This document shows positions 8,193-16,481 of a stretch of 64,000 nt of DNA, piece after piece. Below the pieces are notes generated by a model that worked only from the letters and a program-made list of their open reading frames with translations, did no database searches and had not been told where the DNA came from. A program made the translations under genes and the position numbers. The stretch is from Pseudomonadales bacterium (GTDB taxonomy: Bacteria > Pseudomonadota > Gammaproteobacteria > Pseudomonadales > Azotimanducaceae): the NCBI GenBank assembly GCA_019090615.1, contig JAHRVQ010000003.1, positions 1-64,000 of the forward strand, in the 5' to 3' direction. The stretch's first letter is position 1, and each line of letters starts with the position of its first letter.

Positions 8193-9386
8193 ATGCTAAT
8201 AATTCCTGCTGAACAGACGCTTGATTGGCGACGCCCCCCCTGGGCGACCCTGGTGCTTATTACAATAAGCTGCTTTACCTACCTGATAGGTGTTAGCGTC
8301 AGGGAATATGGTTTTGTTCCTGCCAGGTTCGACTTCGTCAATTTTCTGGTGAGTATTTTTTTGCATCAGAATATAGATCACCTGATTGGTAATATGGTGT
8401 TTCTGTTTGTTTGTGGTTTCTCTCTGGAAATTGCTTTGGGTAGGTTATGGCTTCTGGGATTGTACTTGTCATGCGGTTATCTGGCTTCATTGCTTTCTTA
8501 TGCAAGTAATATTGATAGCAGCATCATAGAAATTGGTGCCTCTGGCGCTGTATCTGGTCTGATGGGTATGTATGCAGCGCTTTATGGGTTCAAGAAAATT
8601 AATTTCTTTTACTGGGTTCTGGTGTTTATCGGCTATTTTCGGGCACCAGCACTGGTAATATTTCCTATTTGGGTTGCCAAAGAGCTCTATGGCATGCTTT
8701 TGGGGCCTGAAAACATCAATTATTTGGCTCACCTTGGCGGACTGGTCAGTGGGTTCGTGTTGGTGGTTTTGACTAAAAATCGCGTCCTTGAAGTCGATAC
8801 AGCCTATGTTGAAAAAGAAATTTCAGATCAGGATGTTTTTGCGGCTGATCTACAAAAAATGTGGGATCTAATGGGCCACCTTCGCTTTGAAGATGCCTGG
8901 AAACTTGGTATTGAATTACTTAAAGAAAATCCTCAAGAGCCGTTGATACTTAAGCGATTATTTATTATCGCTAAGACTAAGCCGGCTGATAAGATGTTTC
9001 ATAAAATTGCCCTACAGATTTTCACCCAAGATAGTCAAAACCTGAAAAACAGTGATTTTGTTGCAGATACGATTCAGTGTTATGCGGCCCTGGCGCCTAA
9101 ACCGGTGGCGTTGAATGTGTCGACTTGCTTAAAGTTGGTGAATCAAATGTGTCATGGTCGGCATTCAGATGCTGCCTATATTTTGGCTAGTCGATTAATT
9201 AAAAACCCAAAAAGGCATGATCAAATTGCCAAGGCAATTTTTGCTGTTTTTATGCTTTTACTTGAGGTTCGAAACAACCAAGCAGCAGAAACTTTACTTG
9301 GGCATCTTAAAGAGGAGTATCCAAATAGTGCGCAGACGGAAATGGCTACAGATGATTTTCAGCGCAGAATGCAGTTAGACCGCTAA
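8193..9386 (+). CDS. Rhomboid-family intramembrane serine protease with C-terminal helical domain
   Basis: The N-terminal 200 residues form a six-span rhomboid core. HQNIDHLIGNMVFL is the conserved second-span region, GASGAVSGLMG holds the catalytic Ser (about residue 117) and AHLGGLVSGF the catalytic His (about residue 180), so the dyad looks intact. Rhomboids cut membrane proteins within or near their spans. A cytoplasmic region of about 190 residues follows with TPR-like helical repeats. Its arrangement resembles the C-terminus of the convergent gene at 9375-10781. The two genes overlap by 12 bp at their 3' ends. Confidence 0.9.
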   Translation: MLIIPAEQTLDWRRPPWATLVLITISCFTYLIGVSVREYGFVPARFDFVNFLVSIFLHQNIDHLIGNMVFLFVCGFSLEIALGRLWLLGLYLSCGYLASLLSYASNIDSSIIEIGASGAVSGLMGMYAALYGFKKINFFYWVLVFIGYFRAPALVIFPIWVAKELYGMLLGPENINYLAHLGGLVSGFVLVVLTKNRVLEVDTAYVEKEISDQDVFAADLQKMWDLMGHLRFEDAWKLGIELLKENPQEPLILKRLFIIAKTKPADKMFHKIALQIFTQDSQNLKNSDFVADTIQCYAALAPKPVALNVSTCLKLVNQMCHGRHSDAAYILASRLIKNPKRHDQIAKAIFAVFMLLLEVRNNQAAETLLGHLKEEYPNSAQTEMATDDFQRRMQLDR

Positions 9387-10781
9387 GCTTGTTTCTAGCG
9401 CCTCAATGCGACTCTTCGAGGGGAATTGCGGGAAATTTCGCTTCACATATTTGAGCAAGGACTGAGACTTCACTTTGTCTTGCTTGGAATTTATATAAAT
9501 TTCTGCGGCTAACATATACGCAAGGGCGATATTTTGGTCTGCCGGATAGTTTTTATGTGCCCCCACAAGCAACTTTAATGCGCCATTTATTTCCAAATTA
9601 GCATACATACGTTCAGCAAGTTTTATTGCGACAGTGAGTTTTTTAGGCCTATAACCAGGATTGATTTTCAAACAGTCTGCATAGACTATTGCCGCTAAAT
9701 CTGGTCGTTTGCTTTGCTGGAACCGGTGTATCCTATTGTCGGAATTCGATAGAACTGCTGTAAAATTGCGCATCGCCATCAATAGCCGGTGATGATACTC
9801 CTCCAGCACGAGATCGCTGGGTACGGTTTCAAGCTTATAACGTAATAGTGCTAATGCTGAATCAAAATCACCGTCTTTGATGAAAATCTCTACTGCCGCC
9901 TGGGCCTGCCTAAATTCCACATCCACAAGTTCGTCTGTAGTTAAGGTTCGCTTATCTTCCTTATCATCACTGGTAAAACCGAAACGGCCTTGATGCTGGA
10001 AAACGGTATAACCAATTAATCTGGCCATTACTAACCAGAAATAGCAAAAAAGTAAGATGACAAGGGGCATAGTCACGGCTGATTCGTAACTACTTAGCAA
10101 ACCCAGGGTGATTGTAGGTCCTTGCGAAAGGATAAATAAAAACGCAAAAAGTAATAAGTATCGGCTACCAAGTATTAGGACTACCGATTTCATTAAAGAG
10201 GGCGTTAACGCAGGAATTATCCGCCTGGTCATTGCCAATAAAATAATGCTGGCAGGAAAAAGTAGATCAATTGTCAGGCTAACGATTGTTATCAACACCT
10301 TGCTCTCAGTCAAAATAGCCGGAATTAATAACATTGCGGCGGCGCAAATCACAAAAAATTGTTTGAAGAAAATGTCCATCCCCTGCCTTGAAAACGCTGT
10401 GTTAAGTGTCGGTACCGTGGCTAACCCATTCATTGAGGACTCTATGATACTGTAGTAGTACTTAATAAAGACGCAGCCAAATACAATGCATAGCGCTACA
10501 CCTTCTTTGTCTGGTGTCACGAAACTGAGAATTATTACGCTGAAAAGAAGAACCACGAGGCTTGCGGGTTGGAGTGGATAGAGGAAAAAGCTGCCGAGCT
10601 TGTCCCAAAATGGTACCGCCGTATAGGTTGCGCCCAGGGAATCTAGCCGCTCATTACAGACTGGGCAGAGGATTTTTTTTTGATCTTTATAAACGCAGCA
10701 GTTTCCATAATACCTATGGCAGGATGGACAGCTAAAGGTTGACGGCGAATGAATGTGATAAGAGCAAGTACTTGAAGGCAT
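9375..10781 (-). CDS. Zinc-ribbon membrane protein with TPR-like C-terminal domain
   Basis: 468 residues. The N-terminus has paired Cys/His motifs (CSYH, CPSCHRYYGNCC, CPVCNERL) that look like B-box or zinc-ribbon metal sites. About six hydrophobic segments follow between residues 75 and 260, then a cytoplasmic C-terminal half of TPR-like helices (GDFDSALALLRYKLETVP, later SLLKYVKRNFP). The function is unknown. The helical half resembles that of the convergent rhomboid protease in order and length, which hints that the two proteins work in one process. Confidence 0.75.
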   Translation of the reverse strand: MPSSTCSYHIHSPSTFSCPSCHRYYGNCCVYKDQKKILCPVCNERLDSLGATYTAVPFWDKLGSFFLYPLQPASLVVLLFSVIILSFVTPDKEGVALCIVFGCVFIKYYYSIIESSMNGLATVPTLNTAFSRQGMDIFFKQFFVICAAAMLLIPAILTESKVLITIVSLTIDLLFPASIILLAMTRRIIPALTPSLMKSVVLILGSRYLLLFAFLFILSQGPTITLGLLSSYESAVTMPLVILLFCYFWLVMARLIGYTVFQHQGRFGFTSDDKEDKRTLTTDELVDVEFRQAQAAVEIFIKDGDFDSALALLRYKLETVPSDLVLEEYHHRLLMAMRNFTAVLSNSDNRIHRFQQSKRPDLAAIVYADCLKINPGYRPKKLTVAIKLAERMYANLEINGALKLLVGAHKNYPADQNIALAYMLAAEIYINSKQDKVKSQSLLKYVKRNFPQFPSKSRIEALETSLAV

Positions 10782-11162
10782 CTATTTTTCTATTTGAGGA
10801 AATGATCATTATTTTGATTAAATATAACGCATTTAAGTACATGCCTAAACGCCTCATAGCATAAGAATCTCAGTTTAGTGCTGAGATCTATTTAACATAC
10901 CATTCAACTGAGGGGTTCGCCACTTTCCCGTAGATCCAGCGTGCGCAGGAGGGCAATGTAAAGAACCGAGGTACAGCTCGCTTGAATATTAATCCTGGTT
11001 GGATTTATGCATTTTGTTTATGCGTCTGAACCTATTAAAGCTATGCAGGCTATTCCGAAAAAAATGGGGGATGGGTGGGGCCGGTAGGAGTTAAGTGAAA
11101 TGCTGGTTGTCTAACAATTTCCATGCAGCATTTTTATCCTGCATTCTCTCGACTTCCCCCTT
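10782..11162. other. Intergenic stretch with one small inverted repeat
   Basis: No gene seen. ATCTCAG (10867-10873) and CTGAGAT (10881-10887) form a 7-bp hairpin with a 7-nt loop, without a T run. The part next to 10781 is AT-rich and probably holds the promoter of the zinc-ribbon membrane protein gene. Confidence 0.5.
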
Positions 11163-11618
11163 TTAGAAATTATCGCCAATGTCCTTCAGAGGTAAGTTGA
11201 CACCAGGATCCAGGTTGCCCTTGCCAGGAACGTAGTTAGCTTCAATACGTATGCCATCGGGATCTTCGAATAAGACCGAGTAATAATTTGGCGCCCAGGG
11301 CCCGTCTTCAGGTGCGTGGATGATAGTTGCGTTTATTTCTTTGAGAAAACCATGCAGCTGATCAATATCCTGTTTGCTTCTGGCACGAAAACAAAAATGA
11401 TGTAACCCGATCCGCTGTTGTTGAAAAGTTTCATTTTGATATTCTGTTGACGGCCCGCGTACTAGAATGCCGGTCCTGCTGCCTACGCCGTATAAAATAT
11501 CATCACCATCGAAAACCAGATCCATTTCTAAAAACTGCAAAAGTTGTCTGTAAAACGGTTCGCATCTAGCGAAGTTATTCACCGTTAACTGGATATGAGC
11601 AATGCCATTTAGCTGCAT
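11163..11618 (-). CDS. VOC-family (glyoxalase/bleomycin resistance/dioxygenase) protein
   Basis: A 151-residue single-module vicinal-oxygen-chelate protein. It opens with IAHIQLTVNNFARCEPFY, the usual first strand with the metal His. IGLHHFCFRARS supplies the second His and a YSVLFEDPDGIRIEANY block the Glu. Members catalyse isomerisation, epimerisation or ring cleavage with a divalent metal; the substrate is not predictable. It lies 58 bp after the Ddn-like gene at 11677-12141 and probably shares its operon and TetR control. Confidence 0.85.
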   Translation of the reverse strand: MQLNGIAHIQLTVNNFARCEPFYRQLLQFLEMDLVFDGDDILYGVGSRTGILVRGPSTEYQNETFQQQRIGLHHFCFRARSKQDIDQLHGFLKEINATIIHAPEDGPWAPNYYSVLFEDPDGIRIEANYVPGKGNLDPGVNLPLKDIGDNF

Positions 11619-11676
11619 GGTTTTCTTTCCTTGATACGTTTTAATGGTTAAATCAGCTGGCGCCTGGGCCTAATGG

Positions 11677-12141
11677 CTAGAGTCTGGTGATAAAGTCGTC
11701 CGATGTCGGTTCAATTGTAATATACACTAATTTCTTAATTGCAGCGTTTACATCATCTGGATCAGGACGACCAGCTTCCATATGAACACCCGAGGGGCCC
11801 GCATCCCGGGGTGTTGATATCAAAAAATCAGTCAGTGCGGCGCTCATCAATGCATAGTCAGTCTCGACCACTCGCGCATAGCCGGTATAATTTTTACCTT
11901 TGAGATATAAATGGACCTGGCCATTAGTGCGGATATTTTTCCACCAGAGGTTATCTTTAGCCGTAAAACAATGCAGCTTTGCCTGTTTTATATGGTAGCT
12001 CACTGGCGTCTCTAGTTGCCTTTGAGTTTTTGCGCCAACAAACCCTAAAATCATAGTGTTACCACTCAGCAGTTTATGCAGAGGCGATCTCAGGAGTTTT
12101 TTTACTAATGGATTTATGATTTTGTAAATCAAGCTACTCAT
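11677..12141 (-). CDS. Nitroreductase/quinone reductase (DUF385-like) family protein
   Basis: 154 residues. The N-terminal helix, then GFVGAKTQRQLETPVSYHIK, HCFTAKDNLWWKNIRTNG and VHLYLKGKNYTGYARVVETD follow the order of split-barrel Ddn-like oxidoreductases. VYITIEPTSDDF closes the barrel. It is diverged from the gene at 3246-3680. It lies downstream of a divergent TetR regulator and a 40-bp palindrome, and upstream of a VOC gene, so a xenobiotic- or lipid-responsive oxidoreductase operon is plausible. ATG at 12141 overlaps the stop of a possible tiny upstream frame. Confidence 0.75.
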   Translation of the reverse strand: MSSLIYKIINPLVKKLLRSPLHKLLSGNTMILGFVGAKTQRQLETPVSYHIKQAKLHCFTAKDNLWWKNIRTNGQVHLYLKGKNYTGYARVVETDYALMSAALTDFLISTPRDAGPSGVHMEAGRPDPDDVNAAIKKLVYITIEPTSDDFITRL

Positions 12142-12190
12142 ACTTTGCTCCCGCTAAATCATAGCTGCTAAACATCTGGGTATAGTTCAT
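12134..12190 (-). CDS. Possible 18-residue leader frame, coupled at both ends
   Basis: A short frame, MNYTQMFSSYDLAGAKYE, whose ATG overlaps the TGA of the preceding 48-codon frame (ATGA) and whose stop overlaps the ATG of the Ddn-like gene. The tight overlaps suggest translational coupling, but a frame this short may be chance. Confidence 0.22.
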   Translation of the reverse strand: MNYTQMFSSYDLAGAKYE

Positions 12191-12333
12191 CTTATTGCCT
12201 GCCTTATGAGCGGGTTTTCAATTTCCAGCAGTGCAAATGAATCAGCGTAAATCTGCCAATCAGCTAATTGAGTGGCCTCGACAGCTGCCCAATTCCTATA
12301 CTGCGCTGCCAGTTTGGCGGCAATTTGTAGCAT
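12187..12333 (-). CDS. Possible 48-residue helical small protein at operon head
   Basis: ATG at 12333 with an AAAGG site 6 nt upstream. The product starts MLQIAAKLAAQYRNWAAVEA and is predicted helical and amphipathic. It ends in an ATGA overlap leading, through a tiny frame, to the Ddn-like gene. Position just downstream of the 40-bp palindrome supports it as the first gene of the TetR-controlled transcript. I do not recognise it. Confidence 0.42.
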   Translation of the reverse strand: MLQIAAKLAAQYRNWAAVEATQLADWQIYADSFALLEIENPLIRQAIR

Positions 12334-12365
12334 GTTATACCTTTCCCAATAATGCTCAAAAGCAC

Positions 12366-12405
12366 ATAATAGGTAATTGACCTATATAGGTCAATTACCT
12401 ATTAT
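12366..12405. promoter_or_regulatory. 40-bp perfect palindrome, likely TetR operator
   Basis: Left half ATAATAGGTAATTGACCTAT (12366-12385) is exactly complementary to the right half (12386-12405). It lies between the divergent TetR gene (12454) and the minus-strand Ddn-like/VOC operon, the usual place for an autoregulatory TetR operator controlling both directions. The core TTGACCTATATAGGTCAA could also contain promoter hexamers. Confidence 0.82.
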
Positions 12406-12453
12406 TGTCAATGCGCGTAAACTTAATATGCACAAATAAATTATGAGAATTAT

Positions 12454-13020
12454 ATGTCCACGAAGCAATATACCAAAGGCGAAAAGCGCCGCAATCAGAT
12501 ACTGAAGATTGCCAGGGAGCAGTTGATAAAAGGTGGCTATGAACAATTCGTAATAAGAGATATTGCCGCACAGGCGGGCATGCGACTTGGCAACCTGCAA
12601 TATTATTTCGCAACCCGCGATGATTTACTTGAAGCTGTCATATGCGCTGAAGCTCAAACCGACCTTGTTAGAATCCACGCATTAGAAAAAAAGCACCACC
12701 AGCCAGAAATGTTGCTCAAGTCGCTCTGTCTGACCATGCTAGAGAAATGGCAGGGAGAAGGCTGCAAAATATTCACCTTGATGTCGTTTCTTGCAACGGT
12801 GAACCCGACTTTTGCGCAGCTTTATACAGACATTTATAATCGATTTTACGCAGCAATTATCCCGTTACTTAAAGATCTTAATCCGGGTCAGGAGGAATTA
12901 ACCTATCGCAACAAAGCCATGCTAATTACTGCACTCATTGACGGCGGTGCAGGCCAGGTTTCAACGGACAAACAATTTGCTGAAATGCTCGCTGAACAAG
13001 CTGTGAAGATTGCATTTTAG
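12454..13020 (+). CDS. TetR/AcrR-family transcriptional regulator
   Basis: 188 residues. The N-terminal helix-turn-helix reads RRNQILKIAREQLIKGGYEQ, then VIRDIAAQAGMRLGNLQYYF, the classic TetR DNA-binding region. The C-terminal helical ligand domain is diverged. It is divergent from the small-ORF/Ddn-like/VOC operon with a perfect palindrome in the spacer, so it likely represses that operon and itself and releases on binding a small hydrophobic ligand. The ligand is unknown. Confidence 0.92.
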   Translation: MSTKQYTKGEKRRNQILKIAREQLIKGGYEQFVIRDIAAQAGMRLGNLQYYFATRDDLLEAVICAEAQTDLVRIHALEKKHHQPEMLLKSLCLTMLEKWQGEGCKIFTLMSFLATVNPTFAQLYTDIYNRFYAAIIPLLKDLNPGQEELTYRNKAMLITALIDGGAGQVSTDKQFAEMLAEQAVKIAF

Positions 13021-13344
13021 ACAGGTAGGAGGTGATTGCAGAATCTGTTAAAAAGTCTCCTGGTTGTAGTGAATGCCTGGTCGGTCGACAGCAAACATCA
13101 ATTTCTTAGCTTGTTACTGACAGTGAAATGGTAAAGTGACTAGTGAGGCTGTATAGGCTTGACAAAATGGCGGTTGATTCAGCGATTCTTTTGTACCCGT
13201 GATAAGGTTTACGCCTTTTTGAACATAGTCCTAAGCCCCTCCTGGTAGTAATCGGGTAGTAAATTGAAGCAAGCGGGCTTGAGCCATAGCCAACCCTGAT
13301 TAATTATAAGGCACCATAAAAAGTAGCCTATGAAGGAGTAGTAC
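13021..13344. other. Intergenic stretch, no gene seen
   Basis: About 320 bp between the TetR gene and the phosphatase gene. No open frame or strong hairpin stands out. An AT-rich patch at about 13298-13308 could hold the -10 region for the downstream gene. Confidence 0.5.
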
Positions 13345-13959
13345 GTGAAGAGTTTTTATTTTATCCGCCATGGTCAGACCGAATGGAATGCCATTGCCCG
13401 TATGCAAGGGCAATGGAACTCGGATTTGAACGACCGTGGTAAAGCCCAGGCGGATGCCAATGGCGTTTTTCTGGCAACGCAAAACCTGGATGCGTTTTAT
13501 GCATCACCGCTCGACCGTACTCGCCAGACCGCCTTGATTATTAACCAATACCTGGATTTGCCGATTAGCTACGATGATCGGCTTAAAGAGTGGGATTGCG
13601 GTGACTGGAGCGGCGAGTTATATGCGGAAGTTGCCAACAAGTGGGTTAAGGAATGGGAAGCTTTTGAAGCCGACCGGTTCAACTATCGTGGCCCTAATTG
13701 CGAAAACTATCCTGATATGATCGAGCGCTCAAAACCCTTTATTGATGCCTTAAAATTGAGTACTGCGACCAATATCGGCATAGTCTCACACGGCATTATA
13801 GGGCGTGTGATGATCGCTCAATTAATGGGTCTTAATGAGCAACAAACACTGGACTTTAAGATCGGCAATGATGTGGTATTTAAAGTCACGCTTGATAATA
13901 AGAATTCAATCGTTAAGTATGTAGGCGGTAAAGGTCCTGAACCTGTACTTGATATTTGA
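13345..13959 (+). CDS. Histidine phosphatase family protein (phosphoglycerate mutase-like)
   Basis: 204 residues. FYFIRHGQTEWNAIARMQGQ holds the catalytic RHG motif, followed by SDLNDRGKAQA and YASPLDRTRQTA. The second catalytic His lies in GIVSHGIIGRVM. These are branch-1 histidine phosphatases acting on sugar phosphates, nucleotides or cobalamin intermediates; the precise substrate is open. It uses a GTG start at 13345 with AAGGAG about 6 nt upstream. Its stop codon lies inside a small tandem repeat. Confidence 0.88.
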   Translation: MKSFYFIRHGQTEWNAIARMQGQWNSDLNDRGKAQADANGVFLATQNLDAFYASPLDRTRQTALIINQYLDLPISYDDRLKEWDCGDWSGELYAEVANKWVKEWEAFEADRFNYRGPNCENYPDMIERSKPFIDALKLSTATNIGIVSHGIIGRVMIAQLMGLNEQQTLDFKIGNDVVFKVTLDNKNSIVKYVGGKGPEPVLDI

Positions 13960-13993
13960 TGATTGTCTTTGATGATTGTCTTTGATGATTGCT
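13955..13993. repeat. 13-bp tandem repeat at a 3' gene end
   Basis: TTTGATGATTGTC occurs at 13955-13967 and 13968-13980, with a near copy at 13981-13993. The first copy contains the phosphatase stop codon. Confidence 0.9.
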
Positions 13994-14145
13994 GTTAACT
14001 ACCTTAGTTCAGCACTGACCCTTAGCGCTTAAAATTGGCGCTAAAAGTTGGCTCTTAATGTTGGGCTAAAAGTCAGTACAGATAGGAACGCCTATAAAAA
14101 AACAAATGAAGATTAATCAATCTTCAAACAACCAGGGAGAGGTCT

Positions 14146-14910
14146 GTGACAGGATTATTAGAGGGTAAGAGTGCGATTATTACCGGTGCCAGTTCAGGTA
14201 TTGGGCGGGCAACGGCGTTGGTTTTTGCCCGTGAAGGGGCGCGCCTGACCTTGGCTGACGTTAGCGAAGAGGGCGGCCTTGAGACGGTTAAGATGGCAAC
14301 AGAACTTGGTGCTGAGGCGACTTTTATAATAACAGATGTTTCGCAGGCGGCGGCGGTAGATGCACTGGTAGCCCATGCTGTAGAAACCTATGGGCGTCTT
14401 GATTGTGGGTTTAATAACGCCGGTATTGGCGGGCCAGGTCGATTGACCCATGAGTATCGGGAAGAAGACTGGAATCGAGTTTTATCGATCAACTTGACCG
14501 GCGTTTGGCTTTGTATGAAAGCCCAGATCACGCAAATGTTAGCTCAGGGTGATGGCGGTGCCATCGTTAATACTTCATCCATTATGGGTTTGACTGGTGC
14601 TATCAGAGTACCTGCTTATACAGCGGCCAAACATGGCGTCGCTGGCCTGACGAAGGCAGCTGCGCTTGAATATGGTAGCAAGGGCATTCGGGTTAATGCT
14701 GTTTGTCCTGCACCTATCTACACCCCCTTGTTGAATCAGGCGTTTGAAAAACGTCCAGATATTGAGGAACGTTATAAGCGCTCTGATCCTATGAAACGCA
14801 TTGGTGAGCCCGAGGAAGTCGGCGAGGCGGTGGCCTGGTTATGTTCAGACCGGGCTTCGTATATGAATGGCCATCCAATGCCAGTAGATGGCGGTTATAT
14901 GGCCCAGTAG
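14146..14910 (+). CDS. SDR-family oxidoreductase
   Basis: 254 residues, classical short-chain dehydrogenase. GASSGIGRATA is the NAD(P)-binding TGxxxGxG loop. NNAGIGGP, a catalytic Ser in NTSSIMG, and YTAAKHG with the Tyr-x-x-x-Lys pair are all present; PVDGGYMAQ is the C-terminal signature. GTG start at 14146 with GGGAGAGG just upstream. It is followed after 48 bp by a VOC gene, the same SDR-plus-VOC pairing as the minus-strand genes at 16482-17950. The substrate is unknown. Confidence 0.92.
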   Translation: MTGLLEGKSAIITGASSGIGRATALVFAREGARLTLADVSEEGGLETVKMATELGAEATFIITDVSQAAAVDALVAHAVETYGRLDCGFNNAGIGGPGRLTHEYREEDWNRVLSINLTGVWLCMKAQITQMLAQGDGGAIVNTSSIMGLTGAIRVPAYTAAKHGVAGLTKAAALEYGSKGIRVNAVCPAPIYTPLLNQAFEKRPDIEERYKRSDPMKRIGEPEEVGEAVAWLCSDRASYMNGHPMPVDGGYMAQ

Positions 14911-14958
14911 TGAACTGCCGGACTAAATAATCCAATCAAGTTAAAAGGGATATTAATT

Positions 14959-15333
14959 ATGAATGCTGTAAAAAAACCTCAATATAGTTTTAATCATCGG
15001 CACCTCGTGGTCGACGATGTGTCTCAAACCGTTGCTTTTTATGAACAAACCCTGGGTGCGAAAAAAATTCAGGAATTAGAATATCAGGGTAAACCGATTA
15101 TTCGGCTTGAACTGGATGGTCTGCCGTTAACTATTTCTGACCAAATTCAGCCAGGTGTTGGCGATCATATTGGTTTAACAGTGGATGATTTTGAGGCTGC
15201 AATAGAAGAGTTACGCGCCAAAGATGTAGAATTTGTTGTTGAACCTGCCGACATGGGGTTTGCCAAATTTGCATTTATTAAAGACGCGGCGGGCAGAACC
15301 CTTGAGATTATTCAGTTTGCAAAGCGCGATTGA
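14959..15333 (+). CDS. VOC-family protein
   Basis: 124 residues, one VOC module: FNHRHLVVDDVSQTVAFYEQ opens the fold, VGDHIGLTVDDFEAAIEEL the second half, and FIKDAAGRTLEIIQ gives the terminal metal-ligand strand. Similar to methylmalonyl-CoA epimerase- or lactoylglutathione lyase-like proteins. An AAAAGGGA ribosome site precedes the ATG. Probably cotranscribed with the upstream SDR. Confidence 0.85.
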   Translation: MNAVKKPQYSFNHRHLVVDDVSQTVAFYEQTLGAKKIQELEYQGKPIIRLELDGLPLTISDQIQPGVGDHIGLTVDDFEAAIEELRAKDVEFVVEPADMGFAKFAFIKDAAGRTLEIIQFAKRD

Positions 15334-15414
15334 ATAATCTTAGGGGCTTAATCGGCCTTATCTGGCCGATTCAAGTTTGAAAAGTACCTGTTAATATACG
15401 CTGGTTAAAAGGTG

Positions 15415-15849
15415 CTATGCCTGATTGGGCAATATTACGATAGCGTGGCCTGGGCAGGTGGCGGCACCGTCCTGGTTGATGACGTTAGTATCGAGGCGAA
15501 TCATATTGAGCGCTCCTTCGACTACTTTTTCCGTGACCTTAGCGGTGACTGTGAGGATATCGTTATTCTGATTAATGGCCCGAAATTGACAGCCAATTTC
15601 CTTGATTTCGGCTTCATCGCCAATCCAGTCGTGTAGCGCGTTAACGATATAGGCATATCGTAGGTTACCCATGCCAAATGCTCCCTGTTCATTATTGGCG
15701 GCACGGCCAGCTTTATCTTCCATATGAATCGGGATAAATTCATCGTTTACTGCCGCGTAACGGTTCCAGTTCATAAAGCCTGTTTTGCGTGACCAGGTGG
15801 GCATTTCGTCGCCTACATTCACATCTTCAAAGGTCAGTTTTATACTCAT
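15415..15849 (-). CDS. MaoC-like hot-dog dehydratase
   Basis: 144 residues. LTFEDVNVGDEMPTWSRKTG is the typical MaoC start, followed by a hydratase-2-like helix with NDEFIPIHMEDKAGRA, where a D/N-x-x-x-x-H arrangement forms the active site. Hot-dog strands follow, with GCQFRAINQNNDILTVTAKV. Members hydrate enoyl-CoA thioesters. It is the last gene of a minus-strand operon with a second MaoC-like subunit, an SDR and a VOC gene. Such paired subunits commonly act together. Confidence 0.88.
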   Translation of the reverse strand: MSIKLTFEDVNVGDEMPTWSRKTGFMNWNRYAAVNDEFIPIHMEDKAGRAANNEQGAFGMGNLRYAYIVNALHDWIGDEAEIKEIGCQFRAINQNNDILTVTAKVTEKVVEGALNMIRLDTNVINQDGAATCPGHAIVILPNQA

Positions 15850-15866
15850 AATAAACTCCCAGTTTT

Positions 15867-16391
15867 TTAGTATTTGATGCCAATGGATATTCTGGATTTA
15901 ACCCGTTCATTATCCTGGTTGGTCCATTCGGTCTCATTGTAGGTATATAACATCAAACCCATCTTGCCCTGTCGCTCATCCCATTCTTTTAGTCTCGAAC
16001 GCGTAGTAATTACATCGCCGGGTCGCATGGCAACGCCATAGGTTTCTGTTTGACCCCCATTGAGGCCGGTCCTGCGTTTGGCTGGTTTAGCCTTTTTGGG
16101 CCGTGGTTTTTTTGCCGGCCGTTCAACTGGCCAGGCAAAAGGATTAAAATCCGGTGGGGCTATAATGCCTTTATGTCGAGTAGTTGAGGCATATTCGGCG
16201 TCCCAGTATATGCTGGGTGGCTTTTCAGGCCAGTAGGTAGCGATGGCCCATTTACGAATATCTGACTCGGAAATAGCTGGCGAAGTTCTGGATGTTCCCC
16301 ATACGCCTTTGCGTTCAAGCATATCCTCGGTGATCATGGATTCTTCTTCTGGCGCTGTTGCTGCGCCAGCCGCGGTAGTTTTTTCAGTCAT
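15867..16391 (-). CDS. MaoC-like N-terminal dehydratase (FAS1-type) subunit
   Basis: 174 residues. RKWAIATYWPEKPPSIYWDA, HKGIIAPPDFNPFAWPV and the R-P-G-D-V block in GVAMRPGDVITTRSRLKEW are typical of the FAS1-like dehydratase domain paired with MaoC partners. A basic insert KKPRPKKAKPAKRRTG sits around residue 95 and is unusual. 17 bp separate it from the MaoC gene. The two probably form a heteromeric enoyl-CoA hydratase, as described for steroid and fatty-acid catabolism; substrate is inferred only. Confidence 0.82.
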   Translation of the reverse strand: MTEKTTAAGAATAPEEESMITEDMLERKGVWGTSRTSPAISESDIRKWAIATYWPEKPPSIYWDAEYASTTRHKGIIAPPDFNPFAWPVERPAKKPRPKKAKPAKRRTGLNGGQTETYGVAMRPGDVITTRSRLKEWDERQGKMGLMLYTYNETEWTNQDNERVKSRISIGIKY

Positions 16392-16481
16392 ATAATTGCT
16401 CTCGTTAATAGCGCTTTTGAATAGACTTTATTGGGTGTTTGTACTTATTAGTTGCATGTTGGCAGTGCTTTATACGGCTAT

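Noticed and set aside
10795-10825. Fur-like AT-rich site with ATGATCATTATT
   Set aside because: Too short and imperfect against the 19-bp Fur consensus, and the downstream gene has no iron link.
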